64,000 nucleotides of DNA from Paenibacillus hamazuiensis (GCF_023276405.1 NZ_JALRMO010000001.1:5577001-5641000), one strand, 5' to 3'. Positions 35,477 to 45,060 are shown, numbered from the stretch's first letter. The notes: generated by a model not told the origin, from the letters alone. Translations and numbers: made by a program.

Positions 35477-36430
35477 TTACCACAACCCCTGTCCTGTTGT
35501 TTTGTTGGATAACTTGTTGAAGGACCATAGCAAGATGAAACCAATGACCGACTGGAATAATCCGATTGCGGTTGTAATGCTGTATTGTCCGCCTAATGCC
35601 CCCACCCGGTATACATACGTATCGATAATGTCCCCGGTCGAATTCGTCATTGGAGTGAGAAACACATACACTTGCTCAAATCCGAGCTCAAGGAATGATC
35701 CGATCTTTAAAAGAAATAAAACCATAATCGTCGGGATCAAGGAGGGCAGTGTGATGCTTACGATTTGTCTTATCTTGCCGGCTCCATCCATGGTTGCCGC
35801 TTCATACAAGCTGGGATTGATGCCTGCGATAGCTGCCAGATAAATAATGGCGCTCCATCCGGTCTCCCGCCAAATCGCAGAAGCGACAACGATTCCTTTG
35901 AAATACTCGGATTTCTGCATGTACAAAATAGGCTCGGCGCCTAACAGATGCCTTATGCTGTTTACGATGCCATGGAGCGAGAGTAATTCGAAAACCAATC
36001 CGGCTATGATGACCCAAGACAAGAAGTGCGGGAGGTAAAAGAAAGTTTGCAGAAAACGTTTAAAGACCATGAGTCGAATTTCGTTTAACAGAACGGCAAG
36101 AATAATGGGAGCCGGAAATCCGAACAACAATTGATAAGTACTTATTAGGATTGTGTTCTTTAGCACATTCAGGAAATCCGGGTAACGAAAGATGTACTCA
36201 AAATTTGCCCAACCCACCCAGGGACTCTTGAATATGCCATTGAGGATCTGATAATCCTGAAACGCAATGACAGATCCGAGCAAAGGGATATACCGGAACA
36301 TAATAAAGAAGACGATTCCCGGCAGTGCCATCGAATAAAGCATCCAATGCTTTCTTAGATGGTCTAATACGCCGGAGGACTTTTTCGCAACAAGCGCTTC
36401 TTGATGGTTAGATAATGTGACTGGTTTCAT
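35477..36430 (-). CDS. Carbohydrate ABC transporter permease, LplB type
   Basis: The 317-aa protein has six membrane helices and the EAA loop SLYEAATMDGAGKIRQI. It starts with a longer cytoplasmic N-terminus and has GGAGG upstream. It is the first gene of the four-gene uptake operon with the second permease, binding protein and glycosidase. A 55-bp piece of this gene (36049-36104) is copied at 40030-40084, evidence of a past duplication. Confidence 0.93.
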   Translation of the reverse strand: MKPVTLSNHQEALVAKKSSGVLDHLRKHWMLYSMALPGIVFFIMFRYIPLLGSVIAFQDYQILNGIFKSPWVGWANFEYIFRYPDFLNVLKNTILISTYQLLFGFPAPIILAVLLNEIRLMVFKRFLQTFFYLPHFLSWVIIAGLVFELLSLHGIVNSIRHLLGAEPILYMQKSEYFKGIVVASAIWRETGWSAIIYLAAIAGINPSLYEAATMDGAGKIRQIVSITLPSLIPTIMVLFLLKIGSFLELGFEQVYVFLTPMTNSTGDIIDTYVYRVGALGGQYSITTAIGLFQSVIGFILLWSFNKLSNKTTGQGLW

Positions 36431-36442
36431 CTCTATCTGACT

Positions 36443-36637
36443 CCTCCACTTCTGTTTGACTCAAGAATAACGGGCATCTATAGCCGGTTTCAACACCCTA
36501 GTTCTCCAATCCACCGCTTAATGCAACAAATTGACGAATAAAAAGAGGATTTAGATATATATTGTTGGATTTGTCGATAAAAAAAATAGAAACGGAGAGC
36601 TTTATCCGCTCTACCGCTTCAATATGAAATCGTTCTA
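36443..36637. repeat. Three-copy intergenic repeat, copy A (upstream of the LplB operon)
   Basis: This segment contains TTTGACTCAAGAATA, CCAATCCACCGCTTAATGCAACAA, AGAGGATTTAGATATATATTGTTGGATT and a GGAGAGC hairpin. It is repeated, with point changes, at 40085-40275 and 44608-44784. It holds the upstream region of the permease operon plus a degenerate terminator hairpin (about 36590-36615), so it is probably a duplicated terminator-promoter junction. Together with the terminator at 36680-36728 it accounts for the 304-bp gap. Confidence 0.8.
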
Positions 36638-36679
36638 TTTACGACATTGATAACTATATCTTTGCAATAATGAGCAATT

Positions 36680-36728
36680 ACAGGAAAAATTAAACGGCCT
36701 CGATCCGATGGATTCAGGACCAAGGCCG
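36680..36728 (-). terminator. Terminator of the SLH beta-propeller gene
   Basis: On the minus strand CGGCCTTGGTCC and GGATCGAGGCCG form an imperfect stem, followed by TTTAATTTTT, just after the stop codon. Confidence 0.7.
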
Positions 36729-36734
36729 CAATAC

Positions 36735-39700
36735 CTATTTGTTTAATCCCAGTGCCTTCACAATAATCGTCACTGCCTCTGCTCTCGTTGCATTTGCCTG
36801 AGGTTTGAAGCTTCCGTCGGAATATCCTTCAATGATTCCGTTCTTCTTGGCTGCTTCTACGGCTGCTTTGGCCCAGGAGGAGAGAGCGGATTCATCGGAA
36901 AACTGCGAATCACTGCTTACCCCGGAAGGCTTCACAACATAGTAGATCATGACGGCCATCTGCTCACGGGTAATAAGGTCATCGGGGCCAAAAGTGGAAT
37001 CGTTATAACCGCCTGCAATACCGTTAGCGGTCGCTATGGATATGTAATCCTTCGCCCAGTGGTTAGCGGTATCTGTAAAGGTCTTCCCTGCTTTATCTTC
37101 CAGTTTGAATGCTTTTACCAGTATGGTGATAAACTCCGCTCGGGTGATGTTGTTATTTGGTTTGAAGCTTCCATCTCCATATCCGCTAACGGCTCCCAAG
37201 GTTACCAATTTGTTGATAGCAGCCTCCGCCCAATGGCTCTTTACATCACCTAAGTTAGACGAAGATTGTGCCGGTGTTGCTGTTGGTGCGGGTGTTGCTG
37301 TTGCTGTTGGTGCAGGTGTTTCAGTGGGCACCGGTGCAGTTGCGGAGCTGCTCGCAGATGATGTATTTGAGTGGCGCGATCTGCCAGAACTTGATGGAGC
37401 CCTGATAACATCGATATTGTACGTCTTTTGGCTGCCGTCCTGTGCTGTTACCACTATCGGAATGGCAGTGTGTCCAACACCTAATGCTATGGCCTCAGAT
37501 GCAACTTCGGTGGCTGCAGGATTATCGTTAATTTTAACACTTGCACCGCCGTCGTATACGCTGGCCGTTACTGTGGTTCTGGAAACATTGTTGCTAACAC
37601 GCAAAGTATAGGAGGTTACGTTCGGGTCAAAATTAGGTGTCAACGAACCTGCACTTAAAATAAGTCCTTTGAGGTTATTGCTGGCCCAAATCACCCGTAC
37701 ATCGTCTATAAACATTGAGTTCTGGTTGGCCGCCCCTGTCTGGAAGCTAACATTGTCCAGGCTGGTTACCGGTGTTGTAAATGCTATCCCTGACGCCATT
37801 AAAATTTGGTTAACATATATGTCATACTTATCTATATCAGGATTTGCTGCCAGCTTTATATTATACCATGTATTCGGGGATACCTTCTGAATTGCTGTAC
37901 CGTCTGCCATCAAATTACCGGATCCATTCATATATACAGATGCCGCTACTGTATTTCCGCTCCTCAATTGGAACCTGTCACCGGCCACATCACTGCCATC
38001 CTTGAAATTCCATTGAGCAATGACCGCTCCCGTTTGACTGGCAAATGTCTTGGAAACCTGAGCATAGTTGATCGTTGAATTGTCCTTCAAATACACACTC
38101 CTGAGGACACTAACGGTACAACCGCCGCATCCAGGAGCTGTCGGCGCATTTTCATTCGCTATGGAAACAGCCGTACCGGAAGGCTGGCTTACGGTCCAAC
38201 TGGGAGCTGCTCCCACAGCCTCGTTATCAAAGGTATCGTCCAGCAGCGCCTTAATTGAATCTTTCAGATCGTCCATATATAGTGTAACACCGTTATATGT
38301 GGAATATCCGTAAGTTTTTGGTTTTCCATCTGAAGCCATATCATACAGAAACCGATTAGGCTGATTTCCTTGACGTGGACCAAATGTTGCCCTTAAATTC
38401 ATTTCACCTGGCTTCGGACCGGTTAATTTAATGTTAGCTTCAAAAACGCTTTCTGCAGTCGAAGTCATACCCATTTTCAGGGTTACATATCCGTTATAGA
38501 AATTCACGCCATCGTCACTAAAGTTATCGTAAGTTTTTGTATTTCCGCTAATGCTGATGTATCCTGAGTTTTTCCCATCAATTCTCGTTGTACCTGAGGT
38601 TGTTTCTGTCGAAGTTAAAGCACCCGGAATAATATCAGGAAGTGTTACAGCCGGCACAGGTGTTTTTGGTGTATAATCAAGCAGTTTCACGATCCGAATA
38701 CGCAGTATTCCGGTGCCTCTTAGCACTTCCATAAACATGGCACGTTTCCCGTCCGGATGCCAGGACATAGGGGAATAGTAAATCCAATTAGGATCCATGT
38801 TGAGATTTATTCCCATGTACCCATCTTCGTTCATAGAACGATCAATGTCTACCAATACCGGACCGATGCTGCCATCCCTCACAGCGCGTACCGATTTTAC
38901 AGCATTACCATACAAAACTGCAGCTAAACCCGGCACGTTGGGGATGGGAAACAGTCCAAATATTGCCGTAGTTGTATTTCTAGAAAACCGGTCACCAAAT
39001 TCCAGGCCTAAACGTTCATCGGGTGACATAATCGTTGTTTCATCATAACCAGGTGTTATTGTGATGGGTGTGACAACTCCGGTCATCAAATCCGTCGCAA
39101 CGGAATCGGTATTCACATTATCAGATCTGCCTCCAGCACTGCTTATTGCTTGTCCGCCATGTATAAACTGTTTCACTTCCCCCGCACTCACACGTTGCAT
39201 GTTTTCGATAGTATATTTATCCGTTCCACGTGTCAGGGTACCATAGTATGAATTTGCACTCGCTAAGGAGGTGAGTGTCGTCCAACTCATATGATTATTG
39301 TCAGGCGCTATGATTATTTCTGACCAAAGACGAATTGCACTACTTACGATGCTCGCCGGATATTCTACCGGAACCAGTTGTGAGCTTGTGCAGGCGTCAA
39401 TATTGGGCGTGCATTCAAGGACATAATCTCCTAGCAGTACCCGTTTATTGTCCTGATATGGCATCAGCCGAAAACCGGAAACTCCCTTTCCAATGGGCGT
39501 TATTAATCCCGAGAAAATATTCTTAAACTCCGTACCATCATCGTTGACAACAGCAATGTTCCAATAATTGGCCGTATCGATATCGTTCGCTGTTTTATAC
39601 GCAACAAGTACTTTCCCAGAGTATGTATAAGTACCAACTTCTATTTGTGCCACAGTACTAGGCAGTGACATAGTACTTACTCGCACCCTTCCAATTTCAC

Positions 39701-39791
39701 CAACAGAAGCAGGTGCGCCTAAAACAGATGCCGGTACCATCGACAATAAAATACTTAGCATAACCAGGGCTGATATGATTCTTTTCTTCAA
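36735..39791 (-). CDS. Secreted beta-propeller protein anchored by three SLH domains
   Basis: The 1018-aa protein has a signal peptide, then a TolB/WD40-like propeller region (about 30-520) with SPDERLG, APDNNHMSW and SWHPDGKRAMF motifs. Next come a LamG/concanavalin-like sandwich (about 520-700), a cadherin-like beta-sandwich (about 700-790, NFDPNVTSYTLRV), a Pro/Thr/Ala linker and three SLH domains (about 840-1018). It should be displayed on the cell wall. The TTG at 39791 has GGAGG eight bases upstream, a better spacing than the in-frame GTG 39794 or ATG 39812. Its first 520 residues are paralogous to the protein at 42710-44386. Function of the propeller part is unknown. Confidence 0.85.
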   Translation of the reverse strand: MKKRIISALVMLSILLSMVPASVLGAPASVGEIGRVRVSTMSLPSTVAQIEVGTYTYSGKVLVAYKTANDIDTANYWNIAVVNDDGTEFKNIFSGLITPIGKGVSGFRLMPYQDNKRVLLGDYVLECTPNIDACTSSQLVPVEYPASIVSSAIRLWSEIIIAPDNNHMSWTTLTSLASANSYYGTLTRGTDKYTIENMQRVSAGEVKQFIHGGQAISSAGGRSDNVNTDSVATDLMTGVVTPITITPGYDETTIMSPDERLGLEFGDRFSRNTTTAIFGLFPIPNVPGLAAVLYGNAVKSVRAVRDGSIGPVLVDIDRSMNEDGYMGINLNMDPNWIYYSPMSWHPDGKRAMFMEVLRGTGILRIRIVKLLDYTPKTPVPAVTLPDIIPGALTSTETTSGTTRIDGKNSGYISISGNTKTYDNFSDDGVNFYNGYVTLKMGMTSTAESVFEANIKLTGPKPGEMNLRATFGPRQGNQPNRFLYDMASDGKPKTYGYSTYNGVTLYMDDLKDSIKALLDDTFDNEAVGAAPSWTVSQPSGTAVSIANENAPTAPGCGGCTVSVLRSVYLKDNSTINYAQVSKTFASQTGAVIAQWNFKDGSDVAGDRFQLRSGNTVAASVYMNGSGNLMADGTAIQKVSPNTWYNIKLAANPDIDKYDIYVNQILMASGIAFTTPVTSLDNVSFQTGAANQNSMFIDDVRVIWASNNLKGLILSAGSLTPNFDPNVTSYTLRVSNNVSRTTVTASVYDGGASVKINDNPAATEVASEAIALGVGHTAIPIVVTAQDGSQKTYNIDVIRAPSSSGRSRHSNTSSASSSATAPVPTETPAPTATATPAPTATPAQSSSNLGDVKSHWAEAAINKLVTLGAVSGYGDGSFKPNNNITRAEFITILVKAFKLEDKAGKTFTDTANHWAKDYISIATANGIAGGYNDSTFGPDDLITREQMAVMIYYVVKPSGVSSDSQFSDESALSSWAKAAVEAAKKNGIIEGYSDGSFKPQANATRAEAVTIIVKALGLNK
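37262..37345 (-). repeat. Low-complexity Pro/Thr/Ala linker repeats
   Basis: Short repeated GTTGCT/GGTGTT units encode an alternating TPAPTATATPAPT-type linker between the cadherin-like domain and the SLH domains. Such tracts are prone to slippage and length change. Confidence 0.6.
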
Positions 39792-39985
39792 CACATTAAC
39801 CTCCAGCTTCATAATTGAGATTTGGATCGCAATTGCGACAAGGTCATTCAGTGCCTTCTGCTCATTTGGAAGACGAAGAATCGAAAGTTCAATCAGTTTG
39901 TAAGCGATTTCTCAAATCTGTACAATGTGTTACTTTGACTCATCCCATTTCACCTCCCAAATTTGGTATCAGGTATGTCTAAATT

Positions 39986-39999
39986 TGTACGCGCTTACA
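39986..39999. promoter_or_regulatory. Possible CcpA cre site upstream of the SLH beta-propeller gene
   Basis: TGTACGCGCTTACA matches the cre core with one mismatch. It lies about 195 bases upstream of the start codon. The 39792-40029 stretch otherwise shows only a GGGAGGTG-like sequence before a two-codon ORF and no supported gene. Confidence 0.35.
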
Positions 40000-40029
40000 C
40001 AAAACACTGTATTATTTAGGGGAAGGCTA

Positions 40030-40275
40030 GCAGAAAACGTTTAAATACCTTAACTCGAATTTCGTTTAACAGAATGGCATGAATCTCCACTTCGGTTTGA
40101 CCTAAGAATACAAGCATCTCAAGCCAGACTCAACATCGAAGATCTCTAATCCACCGCTAAATGCAACAATGTGCCTAATGTTTAGAGGAAATAGATATAG
40201 ATTGTTGGATTTGTAGATAAAAAATAGAAGCGGAGAGCCTTTTCCGCTCCTCCGCTTCAACAAGAAATCGTTCTA
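40030..40275. repeat. Three-copy intergenic repeat, copy B, joined to a permease gene fragment
   Basis: 40085-40275 matches copy A. Positions 40030-40084 match 36049-36104 inside the LplB permease gene. The fusion looks like a duplicate of the permease operon front in which most of the 5' coding part was deleted. The hairpin AGCGGAGAGC...GCTCCTCCGCT (about 40233-40258) serves as terminator for the AraC regulator on the minus strand. Confidence 0.8.
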
Positions 40276-42468
40276 CCCTTTATATTTGCCGGGCGTAACC
40301 CCTTTGATTTTTTTAAAATTGCGAATAAAGCTGTTTTCGCTTGCGTATCCGACTTTCTCCGAAACCTCGGTTACTTTCAAATTCGTATTCTTAAGCAATT
40401 GTTCCGCTTTCTCAATGCGTACTCGAGTTATATAATCATAGACAGCATTTCCGGTCTCTTGATTAAAGATACTATTGGCCTGGGACGGACTGATGCCTGC
40501 CGCCTCAGCTACATGCGCCACACCGATATTTTCCGGATAGTGCTCTTGAATAAAATCAATCATTTTCCTCAGGTAGTTATCGTGTTTCGTTGGCTTTCTT
40601 TTCTTGACCTCTTCTGCCAATTTTGCGGCTTCATCCGAAGCCATAAGATGCAAATCCGCAAACGATAATGTATGAAGGGAATCAAGTGATTCCATCATTT
40701 CCTGAAATTGATCATCGTCATGATCCCTGAATTCTTTTATCATTTCCTTCATCAGGCTGGAATACCACCGAAAGACGAATGGGGGCTTAGCCATAGCCGT
40801 TTCCCAATCGATTCGTATTTTCTCTAAGATGCTGTTGACATATTCCGGTTTTCCTTCTTTAATTCCTTGCACGATTTCGTGGATTGTTTCGCTTTTCGAG
40901 CCACCGCCCGACGCTTCTGAGTATGGTAAGGCTTGCTCCGGGACATGGAGTTTCTGATAGCCGGCATACAAGCGGTCCAACAACAACCCTTCTACTTGCT
41001 TGTAACGAATGCTTAGCTGGCTGCTGATAGGATTAAGCGGCTCGCCAACACCGATGGAAATCGAAATTTTTAATAACTTGTTCGTCACTTCGATCCCGTA
41101 TTGAAGCTTATCATAGAACATCTGTATTTCGATATCTGGGGATAGAGGCTGTACAATGAAAGCGCTGCGGTCCTGAGTTAAATCCTCAAACTGCACTCGA
41201 AAACCTTCACCAAGAACCTCCTCGAAAATATTGCCTATTGCAAACTTAAGCACTAGCTGGTCATCTTGTTTGTATTCATTCAGCCACTTGTAATAGGCAT
41301 CAACCGAAACGATAACAGCGTAAACGGGCAGGTCGGAACGCCAATCCGAATATAACAATCGCCACTTTCGATCAAATTCCTTGCGGCTTAGCTTTCCGTA
41401 AACCGTATCTTGAAGAAATTTGGCTTTTAATTCTTTGTTGCTGGTGTGCAGGACGGTAAGCTGAGTAAGGAGTCTGCCGACATAGGATTCCAATTGAATC
41501 AGGTCCACCTCCATGGCCTCATTCCGATGGTTCTGAACCATTTTGATAATTCGTTCAATCGGTCTGAAGGTGATACGATGAATTTGGAAGATGATCATCA
41601 TTCCGATCAACATGGTGATGGCTGACACCACGAAGGTCATGGTTCGAATCCATTTCACCTTCCCAAGAATTTGCTCTTGGGGTACTGCATAAATGTAATT
41701 CCATCCGGTTGATGTTGAGGTCATCTGGGTTATAAAAAATCGGCTTGGGTTCAAAATATCTTTATTGGGTTCGCCAACCGAAAACAAGATCTCTCCATTC
41801 GAGTCTTGAATGATTCGAATGGCTTCGCTCACATTGGACTCGGCAGGAATCATTTGGGAAAACAACTTTGAAGATTTAAGGTTTATCACCAGAAACCCCG
41901 ATATTTTATTGTCCTCGTATATTCTTCTAATCAAGCTTATAACTTCGCCTTGATCCTTCTTTCTTTTAACGAATGTCAACTTATTAGTGTCTTTGTCGAC
42001 TCGAGCTAATTGCGGGAGCCAGCTTTTATCACCGAATGTTTCAATACTGGAATTAAATCCGTAAGGTGAACTGCCGACAACATGCTGATTATTCCCGTCA
42101 TAGATATATATACTGTCGATTATCGAACTGTTTCGAGTTAACGTATCCAGCATAGATACGAGCCCAAGTATGGTGTCCATGTTTTTATGGTTATCATAAT
42201 GCATAAAATCAATGGTTTTCGGATCGAGTACCGCATAAATAGAGGTTGTAATGATATCCGCCATCTTACTGTCAACATCGTCCCTGGCGAATGTGAGCAT
42301 CTGTTGGTGAGGAACCTTGATCTCCTGTAGAAGCGAATATTTAGCAAGACTATACATCACAATTCCAACCATGGAGATGGCAAGGCCAATGACGAGTGTC
42401 AGTATGAGAATCAGCCTCGTCTTGATATTCGAATAAATCCATTTCGCTTTGAGCCTATGCAAGTTCAT
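40273..42468 (-). CDS. Membrane-bound AraC-family regulator of the sugar-uptake locus
   Basis: The 731-aa protein has an N-terminal helix (about 18-42), an extracellular cache-like sensor domain (about 45-275, with SIYIYDGNNQHVVGSS), a second helix (about 277-298), a cytoplasmic linker and a C-terminal AraC domain (about 635-731, ending NFKKIKGVTPGKYKG). It should sense an extracellular sugar and activate the permease/glycosidase operon, which was probably its direct neighbour before the SLH gene came between. A GGGG ribosome binding site lies ten bases upstream of the ATG. Confidence 0.88.
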   Translation of the reverse strand: MNLHRLKAKWIYSNIKTRLILILTLVIGLAISMVGIVMYSLAKYSLLQEIKVPHQQMLTFARDDVDSKMADIITTSIYAVLDPKTIDFMHYDNHKNMDTILGLVSMLDTLTRNSSIIDSIYIYDGNNQHVVGSSPYGFNSSIETFGDKSWLPQLARVDKDTNKLTFVKRKKDQGEVISLIRRIYEDNKISGFLVINLKSSKLFSQMIPAESNVSEAIRIIQDSNGEILFSVGEPNKDILNPSRFFITQMTSTSTGWNYIYAVPQEQILGKVKWIRTMTFVVSAITMLIGMMIIFQIHRITFRPIERIIKMVQNHRNEAMEVDLIQLESYVGRLLTQLTVLHTSNKELKAKFLQDTVYGKLSRKEFDRKWRLLYSDWRSDLPVYAVIVSVDAYYKWLNEYKQDDQLVLKFAIGNIFEEVLGEGFRVQFEDLTQDRSAFIVQPLSPDIEIQMFYDKLQYGIEVTNKLLKISISIGVGEPLNPISSQLSIRYKQVEGLLLDRLYAGYQKLHVPEQALPYSEASGGGSKSETIHEIVQGIKEGKPEYVNSILEKIRIDWETAMAKPPFVFRWYSSLMKEMIKEFRDHDDDQFQEMMESLDSLHTLSFADLHLMASDEAAKLAEEVKKRKPTKHDNYLRKMIDFIQEHYPENIGVAHVAEAAGISPSQANSIFNQETGNAVYDYITRVRIEKAEQLLKNTNLKVTEVSEKVGYASENSFIRNFKKIKGVTPGKYKG

Positions 42469-42647
42469 GCCATACTTTCCCCTTTAAAATTCATGTTCCC
42501 TTTATCCGTCTTTTCATTCACCGGGAAGCAAACAATGTAACTTCTTAATGATAGTAAACCATCCCTTGCAGATTTGCCAGTGGTTTCAATATCCATTGGC
42601 CGACTCAAATTAGCGGAGCACCCGCCTTTCATACTGAACGTACATAC

Positions 42648-42676
42648 AAGCACCCCGAATTTTTTTCGGGGTGCTT
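42648..42676. terminator. Rho-independent terminator after the second beta-propeller gene
   Basis: A perfect 12-bp stem (AAGCACCCCGAA with its complement) encloses a 5-base T loop. It lies 33 bases beyond the stop codon of the minus-strand gene at 42710. The T-run is better on the plus strand, so the minus-strand efficiency is uncertain. Confidence 0.75.
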
Positions 42677-42709
42677 TTGAGCGAACGATGTAAAGTGAAG
42701 TATTGTATA

Positions 42710-44386
42710 TTATTCCAACAGATCTTCGATATTTAATGTGATACCATTGTATGTAGCATATCCGTAGCTCTTGGGCTTACCGTCTGCATCTGTATCAAAC
42801 AAAAGCTTTGCAGGGGTGGCTCCTCCGAGTGCCGAAAACGTTGCCCTGAATTTCGTCTCACCCTGCTTAGCGCCCGTCAATTGAACATTAGCTTCATAAC
42901 GGCTTTCACCGGCAGCATTAATAGTTGTCTTCTCATATCCATTATAGAAATTCACGCCATCATCGCTAAAGTTCACATACTGTACTTCCGACTGTCCTGA
43001 GAAAATGGAAGATCCACTTCTTTTATAGATGAGGTAACCCGAGGATTTACCTGCAATTTTCCCGTCCACATTCGGATTAACGGAACTGAGTACGGTCAAG
43101 TCTTTTATACCATACGGGATATTATCGGTAGTTGGTTTAATCGGAACAGGTTTGTGAGGTTTATAATCAAGCAGGTCTACTTTCTGAATCCGCATTTGCG
43201 AGCCGCCGCTGCCCCTATACACTTCCAGCCACATAGCACGTTTGCCTTCCGGATGCCAGGACATAGGTGAATAATAAACCCAGTTCGTATCGGTAGTGAG
43301 TTGAACCCCTTTATATCCTGCTTGGGTTTTGGAACGATTGATGTCGATCAATACCGGACCGATGTTGCCATCCCTGAAATTGCGTACCCCGGTTATTGCA
43401 TACGTATACAGCGGCCACATCATATCCGTGAAGGTATATATGCCATAGGGTCTGGGCATGAGTCCGAATATGGCCGGGTCCGTATGTTCTGAGAATCGGG
43501 TGCTCATCACCATTCCCAACCGCTCGTCAGGGGAGAAGATGGTTGTTTCATCATATCCGGGAGTATAGGTGATTTGCGTAGTATTTTCGGAATTCAAATC
43601 CTGTACGACGGAATCGGGAGTACTGAATGCCTTCCCCCCAACAACGGATATTGCATTTCCTCCTTTTACAAACTGCTTTACTTCTCCTCCTCTCAAGGGG
43701 TTGGGAATCATAAAACCTGGCCTATTCGGGTCATTTTTAAAGGTCGGTATTGTACTAATGAGCTGCACCTTTTCGAGAACATAGCTATCCGTTTTACGAT
43801 CCAAGACGCCGATAGCTGCCGCTCCGCCAATATCCGAGCGGAGAATTGTCCAACTCATATGCTTATTGTCAGGTGCTATGATTATTTCTGACCAGTGTCT
43901 GGTTATGCGTGCATCATCTACTAAGCTCGACGGAAATACGACAGGAACTATTTTTGCGCTAGTGCTGTTGTCGATGCTCGGCGCGCATTCCAGCACATAA
44001 TCCCCCAGTAGCACTCGCTTATTATCCTGGAATGGCATAATCCGGATACCGGGCGACTTTGGCTTTGTTGGTATGACTCCGGAATAGATGACCTTAAAAT
44101 TTGTTCCATCATCGTTTAGAACAGCGATGTTCCAAAAATCGGCCGTATTGATATCGTTTTCAGTTTTATAAATAATGAGCACTTTCCCTGAGTAAGTGTA
44201 AGTACTGCTCTCCAATTTCTTCACAGAAGACGGCAATGGAACAGTGCTTATAGCCACTCTTCCAATTCCATTTTTGTTGGCTTCTACGCTGTTGCTGTCT
44301 GAAGATACGTTTGAAGCGAATGCCGGCGTTGCTGCGGAAAATAAAAGACTCATCGTAACTAGGACTGGAATCATTATTTTTTTCAT
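42710..44386 (-). CDS. Secreted beta-propeller protein without anchor domain
   Basis: The 558-aa protein has a signal peptide ending near PAFAS and the same TolB/WD40-like region as the SLH protein downstream: IGRVAISTVPLPSSV, TYTYSGKVLIIYKTENDI, DNKRVLLGDYVLEC, APDNKHMSW, SPDERLG, SPMSWHPEGKRAM. It ends where the paralogue continues into LamG, cadherin-like and SLH domains, so it should be free or loosely bound. The ATG at 44386 has GGAGG eight bases upstream; the ATG at 44389 is an alternative. It is likely a binding or scaffolding protein of the carbohydrate locus, but no activity can be read. Confidence 0.82.
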   Translation of the reverse strand: MKKIMIPVLVTMSLLFSAATPAFASNVSSDSNSVEANKNGIGRVAISTVPLPSSVKKLESSTYTYSGKVLIIYKTENDINTADFWNIAVLNDDGTNFKVIYSGVIPTKPKSPGIRIMPFQDNKRVLLGDYVLECAPSIDNSTSAKIVPVVFPSSLVDDARITRHWSEIIIAPDNKHMSWTILRSDIGGAAAIGVLDRKTDSYVLEKVQLISTIPTFKNDPNRPGFMIPNPLRGGEVKQFVKGGNAISVVGGKAFSTPDSVVQDLNSENTTQITYTPGYDETTIFSPDERLGMVMSTRFSEHTDPAIFGLMPRPYGIYTFTDMMWPLYTYAITGVRNFRDGNIGPVLIDINRSKTQAGYKGVQLTTDTNWVYYSPMSWHPEGKRAMWLEVYRGSGGSQMRIQKVDLLDYKPHKPVPIKPTTDNIPYGIKDLTVLSSVNPNVDGKIAGKSSGYLIYKRSGSSIFSGQSEVQYVNFSDDGVNFYNGYEKTTINAAGESRYEANVQLTGAKQGETKFRATFSALGGATPAKLLFDTDADGKPKSYGYATYNGITLNIEDLLE

Positions 44387-44607
44387 CATACTCGCCTCCG
44401 ACTTTAAATAATACAGATTCAACTCAACATTAAAGTCAAGCACATTATTATACTGTCATCGTGCGGAAGATTATTTGCGTCACTAGCCCAGTTCCATATT
44501 AACTCTTGCAAACGGTTCCAAATGCAGTTCAACGACTTCGGCCAATTTTTCCGAATCGAATATTATCTCATTCCAATCACCTCCCATAGAGTTTTGGATG
44601 TCATGTA

Positions 44608-44784
44608 CTCTTCTGTTTGACTCAAGAATACGGGCATGTATACCCGGACTCAATATCGAAGATCTCCAATCCACCGCTAAATGCAACAAGTTGCCGAATA
44701 AAAAGAGGATTTAGATATATATTGTTGGATTAGTAGATAAAAAAATATAAGCGGAGAGCCCTTTTCGCTCTCCGCTTCAACATG
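44608..44784. repeat. Three-copy intergenic repeat, copy C
   Basis: This copy carries the best terminator hairpin of the three (AAGCGGAGAGC paired with GCTCTCCGCTT, followed on the minus strand by ATATTTTTTT, about 44745-44779). It is followed leftwards by the same CCAATCCACCGCTAAATGCA and TATATATTGTTGGATT blocks. It separates a binding-protein remnant from the beta-propeller gene. A 34-codon ORF (44483-44587) lies between it and the gene start, without a ribosome binding site. Confidence 0.8.
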
Positions 44785-44855
44785 AGCAGTAAGAAGAAAC
44801 CGCCCGGTTTGGCGACAAGAAAATCGATGGTCGGGCGCGGCGCAAAAGGGCCGCG

Positions 44856-45060
44856 TTATTTGCCCGCCTTGCTCATATACTCTACGTATTCCTTCTCGGC
44901 GTCTGCCGTTGCTGGATACCATTCCTTTTCCAGGAAGTCCTTGAACTCCGCAGGGTAATCGTGGAGGGGGGACCGGGGCAAGTGATCCTGAACTAAATTT
45001 TTCCTCGAGCTGCTTTAAATAACTTTCACCGTTACGAAAAATATACTCACTCCATATTAC
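44856..45060 (-). pseudogene. Remnant of a solute-binding protein gene (C-terminal end only)
   Basis: On the minus strand the frame ending at TAA 44856-44858 encodes DYPAEFKDFLEKEW, YPATADAEKEY and VEYMSKAGK, the typical C-terminus of a sugar-binding lipoprotein. Upstream the frame stops within about 55 codons. A neighbouring frame (about 44990-45060) codes for SEYIFRNGESYLKQLEEKF, which may be an earlier part displaced by a frameshift. No N-terminus or lipobox is present. Confidence 0.65.

Noticed and set aside
36049-36062. AGAAAACGTTTAAA as a cre site
   Set aside because: It lies inside the permease coding sequence and deviates from the consensus; its second occurrence at 40031 is explained by the duplication.
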